64,000 nt of DNA from Caenorhabditis elegans (lineage: Eukaryota > Nematoda > Chromadorea > Rhabditida > Rhabditidae). Below the pieces are notes generated by a model. The model was given only the letters and a program-made list of their open reading frames with translations. It searched no databases and was not told the DNA's origin. Shown one piece after another: positions 12,434-23,000 of this stretch. The position numbers and the translations under genes were made by a program. The stretch covers positions 1,612,001-1,676,000 of the forward strand of contig NC_003283.11 in the NCBI RefSeq assembly GCF_000002985.6, read 5' to 3'. How positions within the stretch are numbered: the first letter of the stretch is position 1; every line of letters starts with the position of its first letter.

Positions 12434-13224
12434 TTTAACTGAATATAAGAGTATCTAACAAATTGTTACGTTGACTATTTTGCTTTGAGCTAGGCGTATC
12501 AATGAGAATTTAAAAAGTGATATATTTGAACATGAAAATTCAAATTTTTGTCTGAGAAATTATTTGTTTTTGAAGTATTCTAATATTCACAATTCACATG
12601 TCAAAATAGTCATGCGCTTATGTATATTCAATAGGAAGAAATCGGAAATCGAAAAAAAATCAATTATTATGTGAAACTCAGACTTTGAAAAAAATGATAA
12701 CGAATTTTTATTTGCTCACAGTGTTTGAATTGACACAAAAAGTTGAACTTTCGAGTTTAACAAAATGTTCAACTGATTGTCTAATTTCAAAATCCATAGA
12801 TTCAGTGAGTAAATATATTTATTTCAGTTTTTTTTTAAATTGCTTCTTGCTTTTAAAATACTGTTTTTGTTTTAAATTCTTTGCAATTGTTCTAAAAAAC
12901 TGAAAAACGTTGAAAAATTCTGGAAGTTAGTGTAATAGAAATAATATCCCACTAAATTATTTTTTCTTCAATTGCGTACAGTACAGACTTAAACGGAAAC
13001 ATCTCAAATGAAAAAAACGAATGAATTTATTTCAGAAAAGCGAATTAAACTCTATGTATTCTACTCTTGGCCTCAAGTTTTGAGCTGGGGTACGGCCAGG
13101 TGCTTGGAAACAGGCACCAGCTCCATACATCGAATTGCATTTTGACAGCTCTAATTATACCGTTTTAAATTTAAAACATGCTAAACTAAAATTCAAAGTA
13201 TTTATTAACAATTCCAACAATTAT
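12434..13224. other. Intergenic region, no gene recognised
   Basis: About 0.8 kb of AT-rich sequence. A short imperfect hairpin-like segment lies near 13080-13125 (GAGCTGG and CCAGCTC ends), but it has no tRNA features. The plus-strand open frame at 12685-12903 is low complexity. Confidence 0.45.
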
Positions 13225-14818
13225 TTATTTTGAGTGAGTTTTCTCAAGATTATCGTTTAACGGACACGTTCTGTCTCGAAAATCGAACACATATCCAAGC
13301 GTTTTACACGAATGCATAATTGCCAAGGATTTTTGAACGCTTTGGAGTAGATATACGACTTCAGCAACTCGCAGCGAATAGTCTCCAGCAGTATAAAACG
13401 TTTTCTCATACGTCGATAACTCTGCATTTACTCTAGCACGGAGTTGATTGCACACTTTAATGCATTCTTCACTTTGACCTTGTAGTCCTAAAATATAGTA
13501 AATCATGTTTTGTTAGAATTTAAAAAATAATAGCCTACCAAAGTCCCAGAATATAAATGCACTCAAAACCAGAAATTCAATTAGACTGGGCTTAACTTTT
13601 TTCATCTGCTCCCAGAGAGTTTGATGGTGAAGCCTCCAGTATGGTTCCAAAATACTCGCGACACTTGATCCAATTGATTCATCTTTTTCATCAGGATTTT
13701 GATAAAAAGCATCGATGTTCTGGGCGTCTACATAATCTCCATTAGGGAAAACAATATAATCACTTTCTGAATATACTTATATTTTCCAGAGTTTCAGAAT
13801 TTCCACCTTACCAACCGATCGGTATGATCCATCAAGTAATACAAATGGAACAGTAAAGTATTCTCCGAGTGTGACTTTCTGGGCTTCACTGATTGGGGTT
13901 AACGATTGAAAAATGGAAGTGAAATGTTGAGATACTAATTGTAAATCAAAAGAGCACATTTTGTGCATTTCCTGGTATTTGATCATTTTCGGGATGTGAC
14001 CCTGAATTTGTTTTTTTGTTTTGAAATACATTTAACGCAATAATAAGCGCAAACCTCAGTATGAAACGCTTCTTTTCGTGCCATTTGCAATCTTTCATAA
14101 GCCAATTTAATTTGGTCCAATAGGCTTTCAAATTCAGGTTCTGATTTTACAGCTAATCTAGATAACACTGCTGACGTCCTCATTCCAACCTGCACACACT
14201 TCTCGTAACGGCATTTTGCACATAACCTTCTCAGAACTTGGTTTTCCAATTTGCAACTTCCACTACATCGGCTCGATGAGAGTGGCTTGCCAGCAGCCAC
14301 CTTTCGACGAAAAAACGCTGCACATGCTCTGAAAGGTTGTGGTGATGTGTTGGGTTGATAACATGATTTAATATGTTTTGTTCAACTAAAATAATTTTAT
14401 ATTTAAAAAATTAATTTTTCAATTGAGCTGGGTATACTGAACCGAGAATTCAAAAAAAATAAAAATAATTGAGACCCATCGTGGGGAGACCCATCATGAA
14501 AAAGTAACTTTGGCGGGAATTCAAATTTTTTGAGAAAAATTTTTGACGGGGGTTCAAATTTTCTGAAAAAAAATTTGGCGGGAATTCAATTATTTTTTGA
14601 GAAAACTTTTGGCGGGAATTCAAATTTCGGTGGAAATTGTCAAAAAAGTACTACTCGTTGCTTCATAGTTTCTTCAATGGGTAAAATGGACCCATCGCTA
14701 CGTTAAGATCCACTATTTTCCGTTAAAACTCGTACCTACATGAAAGCGCTCCAAAATGAACAGCATCCGCACATTCTCCACAGACCCTACAAATCTGATG
14801 AGGGGTAGGTATTTCCAT
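13225..14818 (-). CDS. Supplementary nuclear hormone receptor, short subfamily (345 aa)
   Basis: Six exons: 14736-14818, 14055-14328, 13812-14001, 13539-13766 and 13225-13487 plus their junctions, five exons in total, 1,038 nt in frame. The zinc finger begins almost at the N-terminus: C10, C13, C27, C30, P-box CRACAAFFRR; the second finger has SGSCKLENQVLRRLCAKCR. The ligand-binding domain is shorter and unlike that of the three NHRs to its right: it has FTVPFVLLDGSYRSVG, a YWRLHHQTLWEQM segment and a final FDFRDRTCPL. It pairs with the gene at 16129-17427 (same layout and DGSYRS/DMSFRS motif). The donor of exon 2 is the weak GTTTGC. It is a presumed ligand-responsive nuclear transcription factor. 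Confidence 0.92.
14500..14640. repeat. GGCGGGAATTCAAATTT tandem repeats in NHR intron 1
   Basis: Four degenerate copies of a roughly 40-base unit, each with GGCGGGAATTCAA followed by TTTTTGAGAAAA, lie inside intron 1 of the NHR at 13225-14818. Related degenerate arrays occur near 31610-31880, 37060-37270 and 62090-62240. Confidence 0.7.
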
Positions 14819-16128
14819 CTGGAAAACAGGATAAATAATTGAATGATTGAAAGCAAATTTTCAGAATAGGTATCGTGGAAGAATAATTTATTTTACAGAT
14901 CATACGTGTCAAAAGTGACTGAAGTTAAATTTATGGAAAAAAAATTGATTTTTTAAATGTTCTTAAAGGTGGTGTAGACGAGTTTTTTATTGCTTTATTA
15001 GACTCAAAGTTGTCTGAAAATATCAGGCTCAAAACTAGAAATAGTACTCGATTTAGGTACATTTAAGGCCTATTGAGGTGATCCATCAATCTTAAGTGTA
15101 CCTAAATCGAGTTGAAAATGCGTTTTTTTTTCAGACAAATTCGAGTCTAGCAAAGCAATCTAAAATTCGACTACACCTCTCTGGATCAAAGATATTTTTA
15201 ACTAAAAAATCTAATAAACTTTAGGGGTTAAGGAAAAAAAGATATAGAATACCAAAAGATGAACCCAAAACATTCGAAAAAATCTGCAATAAGAATGCGA
15301 ACTTGAAACTGGGCGGTAGCCAAAATGTCGCTGACATGAGCAAATAATCAAGTGTTGTGTTGCGCAGAAAATTCCGTGTCTATTAGAAATCACACGTTGT
15401 AGTTTGTGCTGCTTGTTTTTCGCTAGTATGCCGAGACGCAGGCATAGAAATTTGTGTCCAAAGTGACCGAATAGATGACAAAAGGAGGGAGGGGGGTGAA
15501 GAGAGAGAGACGGAGATGAGAGATATAGAAATACAGGTTCTTCTCTGTTGTGTATCCAGAGATTTAGTATCAAAGTTTTGGTTGAACTAAGAACAAAAAT
15601 TGTTAAAGTTGAATTGACGACTATACCGGCTAGAAACTAGAAAATTAAATTTTCTTGAATTTTTAATGTGAGTTTAAGTAATTCTGACACTAGTCATGAT
15701 AGGGTATTTTACTTTTGCTATCGTGTCATTAAGGCAATATAAAATTTTTTAAAAAATAAGTGAATGGGATTTAGCAATAATTAGTCTATATTGCATATTA
15801 AAGTTCCTTGATTTTCAGGGATTTTTTTTTAATTTTCGAAATTATATGAACAACTATAGTTATTTTTTGTGTAACCTCACTCTAGACTCAAAATGCGCCC
15901 AAATTAAAGTTTTTTCCATTTTTCCGAACCGTCAGAAATAATATTAAATTAGTTTTTTTTCGGAAAGTATTCAAAAATAAAATGTTAATTTCTGAGAGTT
16001 TGCCAATTGTTTCCGGGAATCATTTATTTTTTGAACCGCCCAAAGTTCAATTATACGTCAATTTGGACTATACACCTCTTTTGTAGTGTCGGTATAAAAC
16101 AATTACAATAGAAAATTTATAAAAGCTA
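14819..16128. other. Intergenic region with one palindromic element
   Basis: About 1.3 kb. It contains a palindromic element at 14963-15179, a purine-rich GAGAGAGAGACGGAGA stretch near 15500 and otherwise AT-rich sequence. The minus-strand frame 15211-15573 is not convincing as a gene because it has no start context, splice partners or family features. Confidence 0.5.
14963..15179. repeat. Palindromic element, TAAAGGTGGTGTAG family (copy 1)
   Basis: Left end TAAAGGTGGTGTAGACGAG, right end TTCGACTACACCTCT, with internal inverted blocks GCTTTATTAGACTC and GAGTCTAGCAAAGC. Relatives lie at 34424-34740, 40692-40958, 47940-48100 (partial) and 59407-59880. Confidence 0.8.
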
Positions 16129-17427
16129 TTAAATTCGAAAAAGTGGACAATTTTTTGCACATAAATCATAAATTATGGATACTGTTTTATACTCGTACAT
16201 TGAAACCATTTGTTTATCAATTATTTGAAGTATTAGAATAAGGTCTCCGGTCCTTGAAAACTGTTTCTCTGTTGACGATTGCTTTCTTTCGTAATTCGAT
16301 AACTCCTTGAATATTCTGGATCGCAACTTCAAACAAATTTCCGAACTTTCTTCTGATTGGTTTTCCAGACCTGAATGTTTATTTTGAGTTACATGAAAAC
16401 GAAAAATGCTCACCGAAATCCCAATAAAGAAGGGCACACAACAATAAATGCTCATTACGATCAACTCGAAGTTCTTGAAACCTTCCCACGAGCTGACTTT
16501 CAGCCATTTCCCAATATGATTTCAGATAGCTGAAAAATTTGATTAAACCCCGATCCAACTTCGCGATGGAACAGTCTAAATTTCAAAATAATCAGTAATG
16601 AAATATGCTGGTCTCTTCCAAAACACCGTTCAAAAATTTCAAAATATTAAGTTTTTAACGTTTATCAATTTAAAAAAAAACCTACAGTTTAGCTTCAGCA
16701 GCTTTTGACTCGTCGGAAACTATTTTGGTGCTTTGAAAGTGCTCGTCTAAATTTTTAACATCCACATAGTTCCCGTTAGCAAGAATGATCACATTGGAAT
16801 CTAAAAAATTTTCAAATTATACGTACATTTATCAAAATCTTTTTCTCACCTATTGATCTGAATGACATATCCATCAGCATAAACTCCACCAGAAAATTTT
16901 TGACAAGAAGCCTCTGCTGATCATCTTCCATTGGCGCCATTTTATAAAATGTTCTCACCAATGTCTCCACTACTAAACTAAGATCCACTGAACACACATC
17001 ATCCATTTCCTCGAAATATGTCAGTTTAGCTTCCTGGTTTCGAAATGTTTCTTTCCTCAAGTCGAGTAGATTTTGGTACGCTTCGTTCAACTCTTCCAGA
17101 ATAGTTTTCTCGGAGCTCGAAGTTTTCTGTTTCTTAGATTTCACTAATGACTCCTTCATCCCAATTTGAAGACATTTTTGGTACCGGCAACTTGAGCAAA
17201 GCTTTCTGATTATTTTATTTCTTAAATCGCAATTTCCAGAACATATTGCCGTTGGCGTTTTGCTTCGAGAAACTAGTCGCCGGAAAAATGCAGCACACGC
17301 TCTGAAAAATTTCTTTATTTTCCTCAAAAATCAAAAGCTTGTAAACTCACTCACAACAAATTGCACCAAAGTGGAAAACATCTGCGGAATGCTCACAAAC
17401 ACCACAAAATACGCTTTTAGCCATCAT
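16129..17427 (-). CDS. Supplementary nuclear hormone receptor, short subfamily (333 aa)
   Basis: Five exons: 17351-17427, 16850-17301, 16686-16800, 16414-16529 and 16129-16370, total 1,002 nt in frame. The zinc finger begins at C8/C11/C25/C28; the third cysteine is preceded by another Cys, giving CCEACAAFFRR, so the P-box has Glu where the neighbouring NHRs have Arg. The second finger carries SGNCDLRNKIIRKLCSSCR. The ligand-binding domain has MLMDMSFRSIG, a SYWEMAESQL segment and a final CAKNCPL, matching the NHR at 13225-14818. Exon 4 uses the strong TTTTTCAG acceptor at 16530; an upstream AG near 16592 gives a stop. It is the last NHR of the tandem array before an unrelated secreted-protein gene. 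Confidence 0.91.
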
Positions 17428-18308
17428 ACTTTCTAAAAGTAAATCAATTATTTCTGTCTAGTGAGTGTAGTTAAAAATTGGCAAACATAGATGCCTAGAG
17501 AGCGAGAAGAAACGAATAACGCCCGCGCAGAGTGAGAAACATTTTGTAGTTAATATGACTTACCGAATGACGACACAATGATGAAAAATATAGTGAGAAT
17601 TTTGAAGAAAACATCGTCCTTTAATCATTTTTTTAATGAATCGTATAAAGGTGAAGTCTTTTTGAGGTAATTTTGTTCGATTACCGTATTTCCTCTATTA
17701 GTCAGGCATGCAAAACTAATTTTCGGACACCTAATTTGATGCAAAACTAATGGAGGTGCAAAACTAATAGAGGGTGCAAAACTAATTTTCGAACAGGTTT
17801 TTTCTCATGTTTCCCAATAAGTTATGGCAAATATCATCAATTTCAATTACAACTTATGAACCAAAATGGACGGATTTTACGACTGATACGCAAAAATTGT
17901 CCGAATTGTACTCACATTTTGCCAATTTTGACTTTTTATACCAAGTCTGTAAGAGTTTTCCTAATTTTTAGAACGATTTTATAATGCAAATTTTGAATTC
18001 CTAAAATTAGGGAACAAATGAAGGGGTGCAAAACTATTAGAGGTGCAAAACTATTAGAGGTGCAAAACTAATAGAGGGTGCAAAACTAATTTTAGATGCA
18101 AAACTAATGGAGGTGCAAAACTAATAGAGATGCCTAACTAATAGAGGAAATACGGTAAATCTTTTTGCGGAACATCATTTATTTAATTTGTTAGTTTGAA
18201 TATTCCTGCTGGTCATGCAAGGAAAAACCATATTAAATAAAAAAATTATCCCATAACTGTCATCATCGTCAATACCCGGCTTGTATGAAATCTTGTCGAA
18301 AAATAAGT
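17428..18308. other. Intergenic region dominated by a TIR element
   Basis: Upstream of the NHR at 16129-17427 and downstream of the ShKT gene. More than half is the inverted-repeat element at 17682-18157; the rest is AT-rich and shows nothing recognisable. Confidence 0.6.
17682..18157. mobile_element. MITE-like element with perfect terminal inverted repeats and internal GCAAAACTAA repeats
   Basis: The ends TACCGTATTTCCTCTATTAG and its complement are perfect inverted repeats. About ten copies of GCAAAACTAA(T/A)-AGAGG lie inside, all in one orientation, four in the left third and six in the right third. The outer TA dinucleotides could be a TA target-site duplication, which would fit a Tc1/mariner-type non-autonomous element. 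No transposase is encoded. Confidence 0.8.
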
Positions 18309-19248
18309 CTAGCAAAGTTTGCAAGTCGTGGCACAATATGACTTGCGAGTAGCAGCAGTGTAGAAGGTGTTGGTACAGAATCCATTGGCGGCCCATGATG
18401 CACAGGCAGAGCTGGAGTCAGCGGTGTATGAAGTGCAGCTGCTGGAAGACGAAGAAGCAGTTGTGGTGGAAGATGCGCATCTGGAGCACGTCTTCTGGCA
18501 GTAGGTGTTCACGAAGTCTTGGAGTCCGACGGTGGTACAGATGGAGATGTCGTTGGCGCAGGCCACAACAGAGTCGACACATCCTCCGTCGTTACAGAAT
18601 CCACAAGCGGCTGGACAGTCTTCGGCAATGATGGTACGCCAGACGGATGAAGCACACTGAGCAGCTGTGATGGAGGAGCACGTGAGACGTGGGTCTAAAA
18701 GATTTACTCGTTGAAGAAGTTTTGAAAAACGAGACTTACAAGCAACATTAGAGCAGGAATATGCACTGGTGGCACAGCAAAAGCCGCAAGTCTTTGGGCA
18801 CGTGGAAATTGCAGCAGTAACCATATCACTTACAGTCGCCGCTGGAGTGGCCGTGGCCGTGGTGTAGCAAGCATACGCTCTCTCCGCATCATTTCCAGCA
18901 GCTGGGTAGAGGGTGTCTGGGGCAGCATACAAAACTTGACACGAAGCATCAGAGATGACGTTCGAGCACGCGACAGCTGCCGGAGTGTAGACAAACTGAA
19001 AGTTAAATTAATTTTAATGGCTAGGTATTTAATAGTGGCGGAGATGTGTTGAGAGGGTGAACATGAATCTAGGAAAAGTCTCACCACAATGGGTCTCGCC
19101 ACGAAGCGATTTTTTTACGAAAACGAACAGTTTTTTTTTAACTCACCGAGGTTCCATTATAGGTGGTACAGTTGTAGTTGCCAGAAATGGCAGCTTCGGT
19201 TCCAGAAGCCAAAGCGAGAACGGAAACAACGACAAAGGTGAGGCTCAT
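18309..19248 (-). CDS. Secreted multi-ShKT (cysteine-rich) protein (247 aa)
   Basis: Three exons: 19147-19248, 18740-18995 and 18309-18694, total 744 nt. A signal peptide is clear at residues 1-20 (hydrophobic VVVSVLALASG, then EAA). The mature protein is Ser/Thr/Ala- and Cys-rich with four ShKT-type C-terminal motifs of the form C-x3-C-x2-C (TCPKTCGFC, DCPAACGFC, YCQKTCSRC, YCATTCKLC) separated by spacers, one of them a Thr/Ser run that is probably O-glycosylated. ShKT domains in nematodes occur in secreted proteins, often in pharynx, cuticle or gut; the domain name comes from a sea-anemone peptide and does not imply that this is a toxin. The 45-nt intron 18695-18739 is a multiple of three and stop-free. 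No close gene neighbour of the same type. Confidence 0.88.
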
Positions 19249-20016
19249 AGCTGCTGGTTTTGTTGCGGTAGCTTCGCTTGACCAAAACGAGGCGCCGGAA
19301 AGTGAGGATACTGTGGATGCGTGCTCATTTTATAGGACTCGTAATTTGATGCTGATCTTAACATGATGGTTGATGTATATTCGAAGTGTCTGAAACAGAT
19401 ACATAGCAGCAATTTTTGAAATTATGATCGTTTGTACAGGTGCACACTGGTTGTGGTGGGAGTACATATTTCCGCTCGAAAATTGTGCCGGATCTTTTTG
19501 ATTTTTTTCCTGAAGTTTGAGAAGATCTTCCTGGACTTTCACAATTTTTTAGAACCAAACTCTTAGAATATTTAAAAAATAAATTAGACACATAGTCCTG
19601 CATAATTATCTTACTGAGGTCAATAGATGTGTACCCAGCTGCCTTAAGCTTCCTGTGTGGGATTCAACTGCAGCCGGTCATCAATCCAATGATCTGCAAC
19701 AATCAAAAGTCATAGTTGTGCTATTTTTGTTAGAATTAGTCATCAGTGTTGATTTTCGTCCAAAAAGTGCTAGATTAAAAAAAAAAATTTTAAAATCCGG
19801 TATCCCAGACTTCGGAGTTTTCAGTTTTCTTCCCAAAAAAATGATCACTGTATAAAATTTTTTCCAACAATTATTCAGCATTTCTGATGATTCTTTGGCC
19901 AAAATTGCTCTTTTCGGAAGTTCACCTAGACTCGAATGTTATGATAATTACAGCTTGTGTATTTTTTCACAAAATTCTTTACGAAAGCTTTTCTTTTTTC
20001 TTTTTCTCTCTATAAA
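19249..20016. other. Intergenic region, no gene recognised
   Basis: Divergent promoter region shared by the ShKT gene (-) and the irld gene (+). The open frames at 19330-19603 and 19655-19902 lack family features and splice partners. Confidence 0.5.
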
Positions 20017-23000
20017 ATGCTTCTCATATTTCTAATTTTTATATCGATTGCTCAATGTGCACAAGAATTGAGTGATATTGAGAAAATTGAGCAAGCTTAT
20101 GATTGTGGTAGGTTTTTTATTAGTTGCGTTCTTCATGTATATGTTGGCCCAAAAAATTTCAAAAAAAATTGACGCTTCATTTTCCTATGGTATACTGTTT
20201 TTAAAACAACCGAATATCATAATAAAACCCTCCAAAAATGTTTAGGATTTTCATAATTTCCGGGCAAAATTTGGCGAATTGTCAAAATTTCAAAAAGTAT
20301 GAGTTTTTGAGGAAATCCAAAGCACTGTCGCATGTTCCGACCCCCACATTGTTTTATGGGGTTATCCAACTGTATTTTTCCCCCTTTTCCTCCTATTTTT
20401 CCCCCCTTTTGTCACGATCCAACTGGGAGGAAAAATGCATTTTTCACCCCTCGTTCTCCCATTTTTCCCCCCATTTTTCCACACTATTTTTCTTCCTTTT
20501 GCGTGGATAGCTCAGTGGATAGTGATGTCTGCTTGCGATCTAGAGGTCGCGAGTTCGAGTCCGGCCTCCCCCAATATTTTTTCTAAGCTTTAACTGGTAA
20601 TCCCTGAGAAGTGAGAAGTGGAGCCAGCCAATTTGCACTTGAAATTTAGCAGGGGATGGCTCCACTTTCCAGTTAAAGCTTAGAAAAAATATTGGGGAGG
20701 CCGGACTCGAACTCGCGACCTCTAGATCGCAAGCAGACATCACTATCCACTGAGCTATCCATGCAAAGGGGGAAAATAGGATGGAAAAATGGGGGGGGGG
20801 GGGGGGGGGAAATGGGAGAACGAGGGGTGAAAAATGCATTTTTCCTCCCAGTTGGATCGCGACAAAAGGGGGAAAAATAGGAGGAAAAGGGGGAAAAATA
20901 CAGTTGGATAACCCCATTAATACGAATAATTTAAACGAAATTAAAGTTTAAAAATGTAGGATTTTTTTTTGGTCGACTTCCAAAATTATGAGTGGCAAAA
21001 ACGGAATAATTGTCACTTTTTAACAGAATGTAAATAAGATTCAAAAAATTTTTTGGAAAGTTTTATTATGACATTCGTTCATTTTGGCACCATAGGATTA
21101 GTTCTAAACACTATCCCAACTGGCGCTACTCCACCTTTAAAAAAATTTAATAATCACTAGATCCCAAATGCTGGTTCCGTGAAGCCGAAGTCAACTCATC
21201 TACAATAACACAGTGGCCTGTGAACTGTACCGAAGTATGTGGAATTATGAATTTCAATGCCGGATCTGACCTCCCCGTGTTCGAACTACAGACTTATTTT
21301 AAAAATTTGAGAGTTTTGAAAGGAGTTCTTCAATTTTCATATACAAAATACGCGAGTATCGAGTTTCTTTTGAGCTTAGAGGAAATTCATTGCGATGCAG
21401 GTGAGCGAGAGAAAGTTTTAAAATTTTTTAATTTAATTTTCAGTAACGCTCGGTGTGTCATTCTCATTCAATTCAAATCTTGAAGTGCTAAACTTTAATA
21501 ACCTGACAAATATAACATGCGATTTTTATGCTTATAACAACACAATCTTAGATGGAACGGAGTTTTGTGATCGATATGCAGACCTTGCTCTAATGTTTGT
21601 ATACAACAATTTTAAAAATTGCAAAGGTTTGTTTAAAAATTTAAAGGTGGAATAGAATCAATTTTTTTCTTTAAATAACAGAAAATAGACCCTAATAACT
21701 TGCAAAATTTTTTAATATTATTTTTCCAATTTTTTAAAAATCAAAGAAACGGCCAAATTGAATTTGGTATTCCCGCGCAAATGAGTCACGTCATTTTTGA
21801 TATCTTCGCATTTTCTGGCTAAATGCATTTTTTCATGTTTTCTATATTTGATATAAACTCATATTGTCAAATTTTTAAACAATTTTCCGGAAAATTTTTT
21901 TTTTAAACAAAATTATAACTAACTAACAAATTGCCAATTTTTAGGCCAATTTTGAAATTTCCTCTAACTTCTTCTTGGCTATCAAGTTATATTTATGGAA
22001 AAGTGTCTGAAAAACTGTGTTTTTGAATTGAGTTGAGCCAGAAAACGCGAAAATATCAGAAAAATGACGTCATTTTTATGCGCGGGAATTCAAATTCAAT
22101 TCGGTCGTTTCTTCGATTTTTGAAAAATTGAAAAAAAAATTATAGAAAAATTTAGAAAGATGTTTAAAATTTTTTTCTGTTATAAACATTTAAAATGAAA
22201 ATTTTATTTGATATATGGTAGTTCCAGGATGCGTTTCTGATCAACTACACTCAACTGAACTTGACAAATTCCGAGGGTGTACGGCAATAGTGAATACAAT
22301 GTTTTTCATGTTTTTCAACGTTTATACCACCCAACCACCTATTGATTTATCCCCTCTTAGTGATATTCAAAACATCAGTGGTTGTCTCAATTTCTACTCG
22401 ACCGATTTGCATGACTTTTCTTTTTTCGAAAAGTTGGAAAATATCAAGTCAAATAAATATGCAAATGTGGACATTAATATTTTCGAAAGTTATAATCTTA
22501 CAAGATTCCGCATGCCAGCTTTAAAAGTTGAGTTTTGATCTTAGAAAGTTGGCAATAAAATTTTTCAGACTATCGAAACAACCAGAGACAACTTTATAAT
22601 AAACGTGGAAAAAGTTCACGACGACTTTTGTTTCACGCCCTCCGAAATGCTCTTTTTCTTGAAAAATGAAGTGATATTCAGTAAAATTGAAGCGAAAATT
22701 TGTCAAAACGTGACGGAAGAGGACGGCGAAGACGATTGTATTTTCGATGGAATGAGCAAACTTGATAACAATTGCAGCGATGTATTAGGGAAAATAACGA
22801 TAGGCTCTGGAGATGAAGCATATGTTGAAAAACTGAGAAATGTGAAAAATATCTATGGAGGAATAAGGATTGAGAACACGAACTTGACAAACTTGGAGTT
22901 TTTGGGGAGTTTGGAATATGTTGCAAGCTTGAATGGTAGGTAGAACATTGAATATATATTTTTTTAAAGGTGGAGTAGCGCCAGTGGGGATTTTGACTAA

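Larger units (their letters stand above)
20355..20917. mobile_element. Palindromic element with a tRNA-like sequence in each arm, nested in another repeat
   Basis: Both ends read ATGGGGTTATCCAACTG in inverted orientation, and the arms stay nearly identical inward for about 270 bases to a centre near 20625. Each arm has a pyrimidine-rich half and a tRNA-like segment (20501-20571 plus, 20695-20764 minus). A 19-base G run sits at about 20791-20809. It lies inside another palindromic repeat in an irld intron. No protein is encoded. Confidence 0.8.
20190..21141. repeat. GGTGGAGTAGCGCC-family palindromic element, split by a second insertion
   Basis: Bases about 20190-20354 and 20918-21141 together match the order of the intact element at 22965-23395: the AACAACCGAATATCATAATA, TCATAATTTCCG, CCACATTGTTTTA, TGGTCGAC and CTGGCGCTACTCCACC blocks. 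The left terminal repeat is lost. The middle is interrupted by the tRNA-like palindrome at 20355-20917. Confidence 0.75.

Noticed and set aside
13080-13130. Hairpin or tRNA near GAGCTGG...CCAGCTC
   Set aside because: Stem is short and imperfect and there are no Pol III boxes.
15211-15573. 120-codon minus-strand frame
   Set aside because: Low-complexity Ser/Pro/Leu and His-rich product, no family features or splice partners.
16530-16600. Alternative acceptor for exon 4 of the NHR at 16129-17427
   Set aside because: Using the AG near 16592 keeps a plausible protein only in the wrong phase and reaches a stop; the TTTTTCAG at 16530 keeps frame.
20501-20571. Functional tRNA gene
   Set aside because: A- and B-box-like motifs are present, but acceptor and T stems have mismatches and the segment is part of a palindromic repeat present twice; kept only as tRNA-like.
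20540-20917. Minus-strand and plus-strand frames in the tRNA-like palindrome
   Set aside because: Pro/Phe-rich frames come from C/T-rich arms and are duplicated in both arms; no gene features.
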